Positions 1-13,098 are shown, numbered from the stretch's first letter. The stretch is 64,000 bases of DNA from Pterois miles (GCA_947000775.1 CAMQGK010000567.1:18215001-18279000), one strand, 5' to 3'. Numbers and translations are program-made. The notes: generated from the letters alone by a model not told the origin.

Positions 1-330
1 ATTTGCACACAACTTTTTTCACATTTGAAACATTTTATTATGTACTGAAATCAGGGTTTCTGCCAGTGTTGCAAGCCAGCCTAAGCCGGGCTTAAACATC
101 AAGGAATTATGTAGTTTGAAGATATAATTTTAAACCAAAATGTGTTAAACTTGTATCAAACTCCTTTAAGGAAAAACTTTTACGTTGCAAGTGTGCAGAC
201 AGTGAGTGAGAGAATGATGCTAGCATTTTATAGCTGTGAATGTAGCAGTGCAGTCTGTGCACAGTTTTGGCTATTTGTCGGTGAATAAATGCAACTAAAC
301 TTCGCAAGACCTATGCCGACTGCTGGTTAA

Positions 331-575
331 AGTGAAAGAGGTTAGCCCAAGCCCCCAGGAAGAGGGCAGGACTTTGAAGCAAATTTTTGTGGTGGCGAAA
401 CTGTGTCCGTGATATGATGATACTGGGCCCAAAAAGACTTTTTTTTCCCCATAGACTTACACTGGAAAAGAGATGCCTGTGACTCAGCAGATACTTTTTT
501 TGAGGTAAATCAACTTCTCAGTACGAACACTTGAATAGCCTTTTTTTTAAATCATTAGGTCCAAAATGTTGTAAA
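331..575 (-). repeat. Interspersed repeat family B, copy 1 (inverted)
   Basis: The reverse complement contains AAGTCTATGGGGAAAAAAAA, then AGTCTTTTTGGGCCCAGTAT, and GACCTAATGATTTAAA. It aligns with the plus-strand copies at about 6670-7165 and 12050-12570. It is a truncated, diverged copy of a family of unknown class. Confidence 0.7.
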
Positions 576-2429
576 ATGCACAAATAGCTGAATTCAAAAT
601 TGTTTCCCTTTCTCTGTTCATGTGAGTTAGACCCAGTCCGAGGCTGGGATGAGGGCTTGGACATGGAGTTAAAGAACACACTACTGCACTTACTCAATGG
701 GCCAAATGGATGCAGAAGATTGATGGAAGATCCAGTTTTTTATCACTCAGCAATCGAGCCATTTGGCTTCATGCTCCACTGAGCAACTCATAGGAACCAA
801 AAGGAAAATAGCTCTCATAAGTTAGTGACAACATCAGCCCAGGCTCACTTAATGTGGACTGACCTTTATGGTGGACCAGCAATTCTCATTTTACTGGCAA
901 GCCGCTCTCATACAGTATTATTTTTTATCATGGGAGCACAGGTGGTTATTGTTTCAGGTGAGGTGGCCCTCTACACTGAGAAAGTAATTCTGCTAAATGG
1001 GCCCAATGATAACAATATTGTAAAATGACATACTTTTTTATAATTAAATCAGTGAATTTAGGGTCTCAATTTTCAAGCTTGCTCTTAACTAGTTTTACAA
1101 ATGTGTGAGCCCCCATCAACCTGTCAATTTGTAGACGTGAAGTTAAAATGCTTAATTAATCTGTCTGTGTTTGCATTTCTGCTCAGCCTTTCACAGGAGC
1201 ATCGTCCACCAGTGACAATTAACCTCTACAAATGTAAGCTGACAGCAGTCATATTCGTTATCAATTAATTACTTATCATGAATTGGAGTCTGTCAACCCA
1301 TCAGAGGCAAAGATTAACACAAATATACATAAATCCATTCTGACTGCTCTCGAGCTTCCTACTGAGAAGCGTATTAATCCTGATGGGTCTCGCTTTCTCC
1401 GCAATGTTTCCATTTACACGATCAAAGTGGTCATTAAATTGTTTGATGAGCATAGTAGTCAAACACAGCTCATGTTACAAGAGTCTTTGAACCAGCACTG
1501 ATTTGGTTCCCATATTCATGAGCTGCTTTTTTTATTGCATTCAAAGCAAAAAAAAGTCTATAAAAGCACATTCGTAGTGGATTTTTAGAAGAATGTAGTG
1601 ATCAGTTTAGGCCATTACTAAGCTACGGCAGAGCTCAATCACACTTTCACCACATTTTTTCTGTCGCATCACTTCGTTGCTGCTTCCACTATTTTGACGG
1701 GAACATTCAGTTTTGAGGTGAGAGAGATAACAGGAAAATCAGCTTTCTCAGCAGTGTAGCTCAGAGGTTCAATATCATCTCTAATCGACTGCTCTGTGAA
1801 ACTGAAAGAAAGTTTCTTTGGTATTTATTGCAGTACGAATGCCTATTCTTCCAGGGGTTCATTATATATCAGGATAGGTGTGTGTGCTGCTTGAGTTTGT
1901 GTTTGTGTCCATGCTGTTATATGTCTGGCGCAGAAAATGAATCGTCTGGAGAGCCATCTGTCTGTCTGTCAGACAGAAAATGTTTTCTTGTCTGTGTAAA
2001 ACACCAAAATAATCAAAAGACTATGTTTCTGGGCTGAGCGAGGTCAAACCCCACCATCATGTTTCCACAGTTTTTACTTTAATTTCCCTTCAAACAGGAA
2101 GAGAAGCATTTCTCCTTTTGTAAATGTGGAACTAACCGGGAGGAAAATAGCTCTAGAAAGATTAAAGCAGTGACTCGGCCTTCACTCTCACCCTTTCTTC
2201 CTGTGCTTGTTTTGCTTTGGGTAGCACAAGGATTTAATCAGGAGGTGTTTTGTCCACTAACAGCATTTATTTCTCATTCAGCTCAGAGACAATAAAACCT
2301 GAATGTCAACGTGAACCTTTGCATCTTTGAAACTGGTTTGTCCTGCAGCATCGTATAAAAAGTAGCCTACTCTGATTTATATGTGAGAAGATCAATGTCA
2401 CTTTCACATCTGTTAATATACAATACATG
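576..2429. other. Intergenic stretch with nothing recognised
   Basis: Only short frames without family resemblance occur. No tandem or interspersed repeat was matched elsewhere in the window. Confidence 0.5.
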
Positions 2430-2528
2430 GTTAAGCCGGCCAGCAGCCGGTTAGCTTAGCTCAGCACAAAGACCAGAAACAGCAGGAAACAGCTGGTGTG
2501 ACTCTGTCCAAAGCAGTGGGCTACCTTC
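2430..2528 (+). repeat. Truncated copy of the repeat at 41.7 kb
   Basis: CCAGCAGCCGGTTAGCTTAG and ACAGCTGG...GACTCTGTCCAAA match in order GCCAGCAGCTGCTTAGCTTA and GCCTGGCTCTGTCTAAA at about 41700-41770. Confidence 0.6.
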
Positions 2529-2529
2529 A

Positions 2530-2785
2530 GGTCTGAGAATTAAAGCCAATGCTGAAGTGCCTTAAACCTGCATACTTTCTAACAGCCAGCAGGGGGCGAC
2601 TCCTCTGGTTGCAAAAAGACGTCTCATTGTATAGAAGTCTATGAGAAAATGAGCCTTCTTCTCACTTGATTTATTACCTCATAAAACATTGTAAACATGA
2701 GTTTATAGTCAGCATGATGTTCATTCAGTAAAGTATGGTCCTGTTAAGAGTAAAATAGACCATAAAGTAGGGTATGCTTTTGCAG
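2530..2785 (+). repeat. Interspersed repeat family A, copy 1 (with CTCF-like motif)
   Basis: AATGCTGAAGTGCCTTAAAC, CCAGCAGGGGGCGAC, TAGAAGTCTATGAGAAAAT and TTGTAAACATGAGTTTATAG recur in the same order at 28279-28412 and 33330-33820. A more distal part of the same consensus recurs at about 3560-3690, so copy 1 may be split by later DNA. Confidence 0.8.
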
Positions 2786-2967
2786 GGCTGATAGTAGGCT
2801 GGTACGGTCCAGTACTTTATACCACTAACACATTCAGTGTCGATACAACGTACCAGGAAGAGGGGAGGGCATTTGCCTGCCAAAACCCACATATAATCAT
2901 CACTCATGGTCGCATTTCCGACAGAAAAACACATCTGCTAACATCAGGTCAACATACAGTTAATTAC

Positions 2968-3060
2968 CTCCACCAAGGAGGTTATGTTTTTGGTTTGGTT
3001 TGTCTGTTTGTACTGGCATTAAGATGTTTTCAGATGGGGAGTGATACTTCACCTGCGTAC
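2968..3060 (+). repeat. Interspersed repeat family E, truncated copy
   Basis: CTCCACCAAGGAGGTTATGT is followed by TTTTGGTTTGGTTTGTCTGT, matching the start of the 16886 copy. The rest is lost. Confidence 0.5.
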
Positions 3061-3559
3061 TCGCTAGGATCCATGAGGTCTGACTGCACTCCTCAGTGCC
3101 CCACAAGTAAAGGAGCTGTGTGAGGGAACCATGGAAGCAGCATCTGTAGATATGTATCCCTGCAACTGTGTGATGTATCAAACATCCCTAATCACAGCTC
3201 AGTTTGTTCACACACGTGGCAATGCTATTATACTTTCATTAATATTGCAAAATAGGGCATTTGTGCTGCATTCATGTGTTGTCAGAATAATTGGAAGTAT
3301 GAGTTCCCATCTGGTAAAATTCATGTGAATGCCCCCAGTTGGAACGCAAAACTTGAAATGTTTATTACTGCCGTGCTTTCACCATTTAAATAATTTCTAG
3401 CTTTTCTAATTTCTTTCTTCATCCATACAGACACTGAATTGTGTGTTCAGGAATGCATGAAGCTGGAGGTGGGTGGAGAACAATGTTAAGCGATGACGGC
3501 TGTGGTAGCCTGGTGGTACCCACAATAGCTTCAATCTACTATACATTCACCCTGTGCTT

Positions 3560-3690
3560 TAGTGAGTGGCTAGCTCATGATTGGCAGGTCTCTGAGAGAT
3601 GTCTGTGTTTTCATCTTACAACTTTAACCCTTTCAGTTTCCAGTTCATGAAAGTTAATTATAACACTTTGGTTGCATGAAAATGTCTTTT
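3560..3690 (+). repeat. Interspersed repeat family A, distal fragment
   Basis: GGCTAGCTCATGATTGGCAG, GTTCATGAAAGTTAATTATA and GCATGAAAATGTC correspond in order to GGCTACCTTGTGATTGACAG, GTTCATGAAGGTTAATTAGA and GCCTAAAAATGTC in copy 3. Confidence 0.65.
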
Positions 3691-3704
3691 CAGCATTTGG
3701 TTGT

Positions 3705-3845
3705 AGTTAAGGGCTGCAGTCATTTGCACTGTTGCCTCACAGCAAGAGGGTCACAAGTTCAAATCCAGCTTGGGGCTCCTCTGTGTGGAGTTTTTATGTT
3801 CTCCCTGTATAAACATGGGTTCTCTCCGGGTTCTCCAGGTCAGAT
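3705..3845 (+). repeat. Degenerate SINE-like repeat
   Basis: GCACTGTTGCCTCACAGCAA, AAGTTCAAATCCAGCTTGGG (a B-box-like core) and GGGTTCTCTCCGGGTTCTCC resemble a very common fish repeat. No second copy lies in the window, so the call rests on recall. Confidence 0.45.
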
Positions 3846-4992
3846 GTGTCTTTGTGCTCAGCTAAGATAACCACCTACAGAAATGTGAATGGTATTAATC
3901 TAACTCTTGGCCACAAAGCAAGTAACATTATGTCCCAAAATGAAGTGAAATGAGTATGAAATAAACAACAGTTGGCCTGTGATATCTGATGATGCATCTA
4001 TAGTGAAATCTAATTGCCATCAGGCCCCTTTTTGTACTGCTCCATTTCGTATAATCATATCTCATACATAATAATAAGAAAATGTAAGCAGGCGAATCCC
4101 CCTGCAGGGATCTGTACTGTGCTTCCAGACAATACTGTTTCCCTCCCCCAACCTGTGTCAAACAAGCTGCTGAGATGAAAGCAGAGGCAAGAGGCAAAGA
4201 TATAAAAGGTGCACATGTAGACAGAACAATACAAAGAGGGATGCTCTGTGTTCCCTTTGTCATCATTTTACTTACGAGTGCTGGTGACAGGAAGTCACAA
4301 GGTATGAGAGGAGGATAATTAGAGAGTATGTGATATCACGCTGTGTGTCACCAACCCGGCTGACATGTTTTACTGACATGCTGCTGACATATTTTGTCAC
4401 TGGTGTCAACACAGTATGTTTACTATGTTGTAATGTGTCAATGAGAGGATAGATTACAACACAGACTGACAGCGAGAGAGACAGAAAGGTTCTACTCTCC
4501 TGATAATGGTCCCCTTTCTGTTTTCTGTGTGTGTCATGTTTGTGGTTTAAAGCCCTGTGGCTCTGATCTAAATGGTTGACAGATCAGTGGACTGATCACA
4601 GGACTGGACTGAAGGCTGAGTCATGATGTTGCAGGTCTGACAAGAGGCCAGAGCTGCACTGTGGGGACTTTACTGTCAATAAATTATATCCTAGTCAGTG
4701 ATAAACACCAACCCCCATTAGACACCATATTAAAGTTCCAGTGGTGCATATACCTGCCATGCATTTGTCCCTAAGTGACTGCAGTGACTGAAACAACTAA
4801 AGTCTAGATGATACATACAGCATATTACATGTTCATATGTACCACATGTAACTTTTCATAATACTAGCAGTCGACATGAGGGCATGCTGAGCTTATAAAT
4901 ATTATAAATATATGTATTTTTCAAATCTAGAGCATGCTCAAAACTCCCTTTGATTTGAATGAATAAAATCAAACAAGAGCATGAGTGGCAAT
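3846..4992. other. Intergenic stretch with nothing recognised
   Basis: No gene or repeat is identified. The 112-codon minus frame at 3928-4266 has no family resemblance and no conserved splice context. Confidence 0.5.
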
Positions 4993-4997
4993 ATTGT

Positions 4998-5453
4998 TGT
5001 CAGGTTTTTGCAGGAAAAACAGGTTTGGACCCAAGTGCAGAAAATAATGAGATGGCAGTAAGCAGAGTTCAGTGGATTTTAATCATAATATAAAACTTAT
5101 AGAGAGCCAGAAATGTGGCTGATCCAGGCAGGTCCAAAAAGGCTAATCCATAAGGTAAAGTGAAAAGGAAAAACCTCTCTCATGAGGGAAACACATCACA
5201 TCAGGAGCAACAACAAACTGAGAGAGAAACGGCAAAAACACAGAGACGAAATACACCAGGGAATCAAAGTGATTGGACACAGGTGGAAACAAACAACGGC
5301 AGAAAGTAAAACTAGACCTAACACAAGAGGCGAAAGGCTTTCAAAATAAAACAGGAAACACTAGAACAAAGGAGTGCAACACAAAACCCAACAATCAACA
5401 ATCCACTAAAAAGATGAACACAAGACAGTCCCAACACCGACCAGACCGTGACA
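4998..5453. mobile_element. Solo-LTR-like element flanked by a 5-bp duplication
   Basis: The element begins TGTCAGG and ends CGTGACA, so its termini are 5'-TG...CA-3' with the short inverted repeat TGTCA/TGACA. It is flanked by ATTGT directly on both sides (4993-4997 and 5454-5458). At 456 bp, with no internal coding region, it fits a solo long terminal repeat left after LTR-LTR recombination, or a small terminal-repeat retroelement. Orientation is not fixed. Confidence 0.65.
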
Positions 5454-5967
5454 ATTGTAATGCTAAGCTAGTGCTAACAACTAAAAACACTGACTTGTGT
5501 AAGTATAATTTCAAGTGTAGTTGAACCATAGAAATAAGAGTAGAACAAACATTCCTATTCAAATTAACATAGCAGGATGGTGGCCATTTTTAGGTGTACT
5601 ATTGCCGTTGTAAAGAACGTAGTGGGCTACTTCCATATAAACCGACTTGTGGCAAGTAGCAGACTCACCGGGACTCATTCATGTTGGCGTGATGTGCAAC
5701 ACAACAGTGTCAGCGGCATCCTGTGGAAGCCACTTCGATTCCAAAACGTTTTGTTTTGTTTGTTGATTGACTGGAGTCTCACATATCTATAGCTGCCAGT
5801 CTTACTGTGCATTACAGATTTGTAGTGATTGATATTCCTCCAGGGGAAATGATCACCAAACTTTAAAAAAAAACCCTCATTACTCAGTCATTATCAAGTT
5901 TGAGTCGAGTCTGAAGTCAGTGAAGATAACCTGTGAGTCATGTCAGAAATTGAACTATATGTGAATT

Positions 5968-6560
5968 AGGGATGTTAATAATTAACCATTTAAACGATCA
6001 CCATCATTAAGCACTTTTACCGATTAATGCTACTGGTTAAAACGGTTAAAAGAAATATTATAGTTATATAGTATATGTAATATATAGTTGTAGCGTGTAG
6101 CCTCATAGCATTTATTCAGGACAAATAAACTGTACACACACTGTCTGCTACAGCTACATTTACAGCTATGACACTACCAACAAACCCACACTCACTGCTT
6201 CCACACACACAGTCTGTCGGAAACTCGCTGAAGTTACGCTACAGCAGGCATGAAGCCAATGGCTAGCAGCTAGCAACTGCTAATGTACAAACGCACACTG
6301 TTTGCCAGACAGTCACTATCGTTAGTCCAGGCAGACACACAGCTGACAACCTGCAAAACTAAATGTGCGGTGGAGACTTTTACTGGGAAAGTGGCGGCAT
6401 GTCCGTGACACTACACACAGCATCATGGCTGCTACAGTAACTTTCCTGATGGTGACTCAGTCTGTTGTGCTCATATACTACAGCTGGTGCCACCGCTGCT
6501 TGTGAGGCACAAATCTTGATGGTTAACAGTTAATTATCGATTAATGATGGTCGGTAATTG
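5968..6560. repeat. MITE-like element with inverted AT-rich ends
   Basis: The left end AGGGATGTTAATAATTAACC and the right end GGTTAACAGTTAATTATCGA (continuing TTAATGATGGTCGG) are partly complementary. The interior (AGCAGCTAGCAACTGCTAAT) resembles a known fish non-autonomous DNA transposon. No coding capacity is present. Confidence 0.5.
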
Positions 6561-6669
6561 GTAAAGAAAATTTAGCAAAATTAGCATCCTGCCACCGTAG
6601 CAACAGAATGCTCGGTATAATCCCATTACAGTTACACGGACATATTACTGGATACAGCGTTGGGGCCTT

Positions 6670-7165
6670 GTTCGATTCCTCTGTAAGTCGCTCAGTGGCA
6701 CTTGAACCCACAGTGGCTCTGCTTCCAACTGGAAAAACACCTGGATCTTCTGCATATCTTCCACATCCATTGATCCCACAGAGTAGGCGCAGTAGCGTCC
6801 GCTCAGTCTTGTGGCTCGGTCACATTGTCATCATGGCTTGCTAACTCCGCCTCCTCAGACCTCGCTTCAGCCTCGGTTTGGGTCATATTCACATGAACAG
6901 ATGAAGCGAAACAACTCTGGATTTGGCTATTAGAGCATTTTAGGACCTAATGATTTAAATAAGGACTATTAGAGTGTGGGTGCTAGGTCTGCTAAGTTAC
7001 AGACGTCTTTTTCCCAATGTGAGTCTATGGGAAAAAGTCTTTTTGGGCCCATTGGCATCATGGACAACGGAAGTTGTAGTACCGTCATTTGAAAGTTGGC
7101 ATCAATGACTGGCGCTCTTGCTGGGGGCTTGTCTGGACAGCACCACGCACCCCCTTATTTAACCA
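6670..7165 (+). repeat. Interspersed repeat family B, copy 2
   Basis: It shares, in order with copy 3, the blocks CAACTGGAAAA, CTCCGCCTCCTCAG, CTGGATTTGGCTATTAG, GACCTAATGAT, CACAGACGTC-like, GTCTATGGGA and TGGACAGCACCACGC. The order is kept over about 500 bp with substitutions and small indels, which indicates an old dispersed element. Confidence 0.8.
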
Positions 7166-10086
7166 TACTCATTTCACAATTTCACTGCACAAACACCCAC
7201 TTGCTTTGTTATTATTAAGTTTTTTATTTTAGTTTTTATATCAGGTACCAGATCCGTACGAATAGGTACTGGAACACAGGCAGTCACAACAGAGGTCTCG
7301 GATCCTGTTCCAGCAGGAACCAACACAAAGGATTTGTCTTTGTACTCTTGATGAAATTAAATGTACAAATGGGGATAATGGCTCACACCTTCAGTGAGGG
7401 GGTATCAGACACTGACAGGCACTTCGTTTCACTTCACTTTACTCTCTGCAGTTACATCCCGCTGAATCTGTACATGTTTACCAAAGCATCAAGTGGGGAA
7501 CCTGTGGTCCTGATGCTGCAGAGTCCACGATGAAGAGGCCGGTGAGATTTAATTAATCTGTCGGTGTGAAATGCCTGAAAATGTCTGGGGCTCCTTTAAC
7601 AGGCGAATTGGCATGCTGACAGACAGGCAGATGTTCAAACAGAGAGTGCATTCTTCTTTTGTGAAGAGGAGGCTGCTGTGTTTGGCTGCTTTTAAAGCAG
7701 ACGCGGTGAGATGGAGATTAGGAACAACACAAGCTGTGCAACCGGTGTGTAGTGTTTCGGTCAGGCAGGCAGACAAGGGACAGATTTTACATATCAAAGC
7801 CTGGGAGACAGAGCGGAGAGAGTGAACATCAGGCGTGGCCATCGAGACTCCAATCGAATGACTTACTTTATTTTAAATTTTATTTTCCACAATTTGGAAA
7901 GTTGTCCAACTAGTTTGTATTCAACCTCGAACTGCATAGTTCCCCCTTAGGGTTGAGGTTAGGATTTAAGTTAAGGTTGGCAGTGGAGCCAAAGACAATT
8001 TTCCAATAAAGTTTAAACTAAGTCATGAAATGAAAGGCCAGAGGAGAGAGGCTCCGTGAGAATATTGATTCAAGAGAGAGTTTGAGGAGAGCTGTGAAGA
8101 AGTGAGCCTCTTTATCAGCATCTGAGTTATTTACATTAAGTCTTTATTTTGGTTGAACCACACATCCTCAATGCTAAAGTATACAGGTGATTAGACATTA
8201 AACTGTAACTTAGATCGAACTTAGAAACACTAAGGCAACATTTTCCAAGCTTGTTTTGTAAAATTAGTACAAAATTGGTATTTTGAGTGGGGAAAACTCA
8301 AATATATGTTTTAAGACATTATTGTATTTGAAAGGTAGGGTTGGTAAAGATTTTAGAAACATTTTTTTGTTATATTTAATGAAATTCTCATTACATCCCG
8401 ACAGCAATCAATAAATCAAATACTCTGACGAAAAATGAAAAAATACAGTATCTGTGGCTGTTACAAGACTGTGATAAACCTGTCCAATCATTTAATTCGC
8501 CCTGAATGTAATGATTGGACGGCCTACCTGCCTGTCTACCTAGTTGCCTGCATGCACTCTTCCCGTATGCTCGCTGGACGTCACCAGAGTCTTACACAAG
8601 CTGCAAGCATGACAGCTGCCAGTACGAACAATAGCTGCCTTCATCAGATGGGCTGTCAGTGTTGCCGACTTGATTTTAGGGATTTTTGGAGTTTGAGCTG
8701 CTACTTTCATTGGAAAACAGTTGCCGACATTCGGCTGGGTTTTACAGTTGGATCATTTTTAAAAATCAAGTGTACTCTTGCTAGCTTCTCAAGATGACCG
8801 ACCCTGTCTTTAAGTAGAAGTATTAGTAGAAGTAGTAAGTAAATGTGTTCAATTAACTTAATTAAAGTCAGTATATGAATTACATCGGACATGATTAATG
8901 ATTAAACTTTAAAGTAAAATTCAAGAGAGCTGCTTTTTGTGTATTACATAGAATAAAAATAATAAATAAAATAAATTGAAAAACAAATATGATGTAATCA
9001 TTCAGTCATTTATGTTTAATAAGAAAATACACCCAGAGAGACCCCAAAGAACAACTTGAAGCATCATTTAAACTTAAACCTGTAAAGTCAGAGGTAAAAT
9101 CAGCAACAAATACAATAAAATCAATAAAACCCACGTCAGTATGAGAATGAAAAGCTAAGATAGATAAAGAAAGATAAAGCTAAAAAAAAAAAAAAAGCAA
9201 AAAATACAGATTGATTTCAAAATGCTTACACATTTGGGTGTCAGCAAAATGACCTAGCTTGATTTTAAAGTCTGGAAAATCTCCCAAGAATCAAATACAA
9301 TAGAATATAAGTGAGGTTCTCTGATAAATAGGCAATATAACACTGTATATTTGTGAAAAAATACATAGGTATGCACATTTTTTACTGCACCAAGTTTGGC
9401 AAACATTGAGTGACTTTTAACTTCCAAACTTCTGCAGACCAGATAATGATTACTCACTGAGACGGTGCTGTTTACCTGATGCCACTCAGTACTCATTACT
9501 ACTACTACTCAGTACCTATATTTGCGTCCAGTGCTAGAAAAAACCCCAACAGTGACAACGCTGTCGCCTCTTCTGCTTACTTAAACTAACGACCAGGCGG
9601 ACCTTCGTGACACCATTTTCCTCGGTTTTGGAGAGAGTCAGTTCCTGTCTGAGGTGTTTTTGGAGGGTTTCAGCTTCCGCTATGAGACCCTGACACTGAT
9701 GTCTCTGCAGGGTAAAAATACCTGGAACATGAATACTTGATAACAAGACAAGACTTGGAGAGGCTCATTAGGAGCCTGTCTCGCTGACTTCCCCTCGCTG
9801 TCCTCCAACTCACATCCGCCTTTGACATGTTAATATCAGCTCCAAAATGAGGGAGTTTAAAAAGTTCTAAATGACAAAGAACATCAGTCTCATCTCTGTC
9901 CAAAAAAGAGAGAAAAAGCATTAGTTTCCCATCTGATAGGAAGGACCGTTTGGGGAGGTTTTGATGTATGGCTGATTCATTTATAATCCACAGTGAGACA
10001 TTTCTGTGTGTTGCACCAACTGTGATTGAATGGCTAATTAGGCCACTTGTGGTGTCTGAAAGGGAATTGTGCCTGACTGAACCACC

Positions 10087-10088
<2 letters not shown>
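7166..10088. other. Intergenic stretch, mostly unassigned
   Basis: No gene is seen. Near 8660-8760 the sequence CAGTGTTGCCGACTTGATTT looks like the inverse of GTTGGCAACACTG at 14637, so a shared repeat is likely. The AT-rich interval 8800-9250 shows nothing. The 120-codon frame at 8435-8797 lies in the repeat-like part. Confidence 0.5.

Positions 10089-10133
<45 letters not shown>
10089..10133 (+). repeat. (AC)n microsatellite
   Basis: An uninterrupted AC dinucleotide run of about 22 units. Confidence 0.97.
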
Positions 10134-10134
<1 letters not shown>

Positions 10135-11690
10135 CAAACAGAGGCAGCAGCCGTCAATCAAGGGTAAGCCACTTCTTCGCACCACTGTCACCACGGCAAC
10201 ATGGGAGTCTCTTTGCAGTCGGGACTAAGCGTACAGCTGAGGTGAATACGTGCCCACTCTCATTTCGCAAATTCAGATTTAAAAAAAGTGTGCATGTTTG
10301 TTTCGGTAGTACTGTGTGCAGACGAGTTGGAGCGCTAATCTAAACCACATATATGAAGCGTGTCATCGATGATTTATTCCTTATTATTCATGCCGAGTAA
10401 GCCTGTGGGAAGCAGGGGGAAAGAAATCAAATAACATCAGCGCTCATCTTTCTGTGAACCATTTTAATCCCCACATGTTTCGCCATTACAATGGAGACAA
10501 CCACTCTTTACATGTTTTGAAAATAATGAATGGCTGACTGCATTGATTTCTCCATGCATATATTACCATAATACTCGCATGTGTGGGGGGAGTACGTTAA
10601 TATTGGTTCTTCAATGCCGGCATTTGTGGCTGGACTGAAGTGCTGGAATGAAGCGTGGTCCGAGTATCCTCTGGGGACGTCGCTGTCATGCTCCGCCTAA
10701 CGTAACCAGGCTAAAGATTGAAGGAACAATCAATACCTGTCGTGCTGCCTCAAACCTACCCATGACCTGCAATGCAATGCGATGCCTAGAGGTTTAGATA
10801 ATCACTTGTCTCTGCGGGGACAGCTGGTGTCAGGAGGCATTGGAAGATGGAGGTCCATCTACAGAAGTTTGGTGCAAAGCTAGCACAATGACCTGATGTC
10901 CACTCATGAGAAATCAATAGCTGTGAGCTCTATTCGTTATTCAGCCACACACACAATGTACTATGTCCCTCGTAGACATTCATTCTCAGACAGGGTGTGC
11001 GTTTTATATGAATAATTGTGTTCTGTTGTGCTTTGGACACATCATAGTCGGCTTTGTCGTCACAGATTGGCATGTACTTGTGTTGTACAATATCTTTTTC
11101 TGGAAGATTTTGTCCTCCTGTGTGTCGTTATCAAAGAGAATGAATTCAACATCTCTCTGCTCAGCTAGCTGCAAGGTCGAACGGCTGCAATGTATAATAT
11201 TCAGTCTGATTTTGTTTCCAGATATACACCTGTCAGATTCAGAGGCTGTCTGTTTTGTACAAATGCCACACGAGACAGTGCATGTAATCTTTATGGGCAG
11301 AAGGACTGGGGAACATATCAGTCTCATACTATTGCCATCAATGAGAATATTTTTTCCAGTGTTCATGTAGGGATATGACAATTTATGCAGTCATCACTGG
11401 TCGCGCTCTTTTCATATCTCACTGCTCATCACTGCACTAACACAGTTCATCTTTCATTTACTCCACACAAACTGAAAATGTTAAACATATCTCGTCATCA
11501 TTTTGAGTGGCAAAGACCAATCCACAAGAAATAACAGTGCATCCGTTACAAAATACAGCGCAGCCGCAAGAAAATGCGCGTGAATCATTTGATAATGCGC
11601 AAGGCAAAAATGTGCAAGAACGCCATTTTTGCTTTACGTGTGTTATTTTCATGTCATGTAGTCTGTACTGACAGCAATGTAATGACATAA
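10134..11690. other. Single-copy-looking intergenic stretch
   Basis: No repeat partner occurs in the window and no gene is recognised. The 135- and 125-codon frames at 10963-11381 overlap on opposite strands and resemble nothing known. The interval 10,360-10,700 is a reasonable place to look for conserved noncoding DNA, but this is a guess. Confidence 0.4.
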
Positions 11691-11721
11691 AATGAAAAAT
11701 GAGAAAGAACACTTATTTTGA

Positions 11722-11990
11722 GCAGGAGGTGAGGTGGATGGGTCCAACAAACACAGCACTTTTAACCAGGAGACGGGTGTTTTGTTTTTCAAGTTATGTT
11801 AGTGACATTTGTCACGTATGTTGTAGTGACATTTCTGTATGTATTTTACTTATTACTTATTACTTACTTATTTTTAGTCCGACCATGAAGTTTTTCCTAA
11901 ACCTAACTAAGGGAGTTTGTTGCCCCCTAATGGTACTGCAACTTCACACACTCTATACACTACTAATATTCAGGCCTCATTGAGGCAAAA
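11722..11990 (+). repeat. Interspersed repeat family C, copy 1
   Basis: GAGGTGGATGGGTCCAACAA, ACACAGCACTTTTAACCAGG and CCTAAACCTAACTAAGG match in order the copies at 15535-15840 and 35515-36330. Confidence 0.65.
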
Positions 11991-12049
11991 CGTACTGACA
12001 CCATGGATGTATAAAGAGAACCGGATACTGGAGGCGGGGCCCGGTTCAT

Positions 12050-12570
12050 TCATTTGAAAGTTACTCAGTGGTGCATGATGCCAAAATGACTCAACTCCCA
12101 ACTGGAAAATTACCCAGATCTTCCAGCGATCTTCTGCATCCATCAGGTTCACGGAGCAGGCGCAGTTGAGTCCACACGGTCACATGTCTCGGTCATGCTG
12201 TGGTCACGTCTCGCTGTCTCCGCCTCCTCAGCACTCGGTCCAGCCTCGGCCTGGGTTTCATTCACATTAACGGAGGAAGGGAAATAAATCTGGATTCGGC
12301 TATTAGTGGATTTTTCAACCTTTACGACCTAATGATACTCAAGTGTTCATACTTGGAAGTTGATTCACCTCAAAAAATATTAGCCGCTAAGTCACAGACG
12401 TCCCTTTAACAATGTAAGTCTATGGGAGAAAGTCTTTCTGGGCCCAATGACATCACGCAACGGACACAGAAGTTGCAGTACCACTGTTTGGTATACACAT
12501 CAATAACTGGTGCCTTTCCTGGGGTCTTGTATGGACAGCGCCACGCCCCTTGTTTCGCCATGAGGGGCCA
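12050..12570 (+). repeat. Interspersed repeat family B, copy 3
   Basis: It has the same block order as copy 2: CCAACTGGAAAATTACC, TCTCCGCCTCCTCAG, CTGGATTCGGCTATTAG, ACGACCTAATGATACTC, AAGTCTATGGGAGAAAGTC and ATGGACAGCGCCACGCC. Directly upstream the sequence CCATGGATGTATAAAGAGAA recalls the start of a common teleost repeat. Confidence 0.8.
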
Positions 12571-13037
12571 TAAGGTGCTCTTCCTGGTGGTTTGGTACTG
12601 ACATGCTGTCCTCTGGTGGACAGGTGGGTCTATGACAGCCTTAGCCATGATATCGGGTTGCAAAATAAGCGACAAAACCAGCACGAATCACTTGTTGATA
12701 CTGTGATTCTTATCACAATATGAACCTTTAGGTCAAATAAAACTTAAAAGCCACTAGAGGCCATATAAAATGACAGTTTTTATAGCATTTATTTAAGAGA
12801 GAGAGACACTCTTTCACACATTGTAGGCACCTGTGAAGGATGTGATTGAAATTTTTTCGATGTTGAAAATCAAGATGACGGAAAATAACAGGATTATATT
12901 TCTGTATCGCTGAGTTTTCAGCATGTGTGGGACTCTAAGGCAACTGTTGGTGTGATTACTAATAAAAGTTCAAACCACCAGCATCATAAAAACACAATTA
13001 GGAAAGACACAATAAATGCCACTGTTAACCTCTCTCA

Positions 13038-13039
<2 letters not shown>

Positions 13040-13097
<58 letters not shown>
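13040..13097 (+). repeat. (AC)n microsatellite
   Basis: An uninterrupted AC run of 29 units. His/Thr-repeat frames over it are artefacts. Confidence 0.98.

Positions 13098-13098
<1 letters not shown>

Noticed and set aside
10963..11381. Overlapping 135- and 125-codon frames on opposite strands
   Set aside because: Both cannot be assigned, neither resembles a known protein, and composition is like the surrounding noncoding DNA.
12533..12545. REST/RE1 right half (GGACAGCGCC)
   Set aside because: It is part of dispersed repeat family B, the left half is missing, and the other copy (7137) has a changed core.
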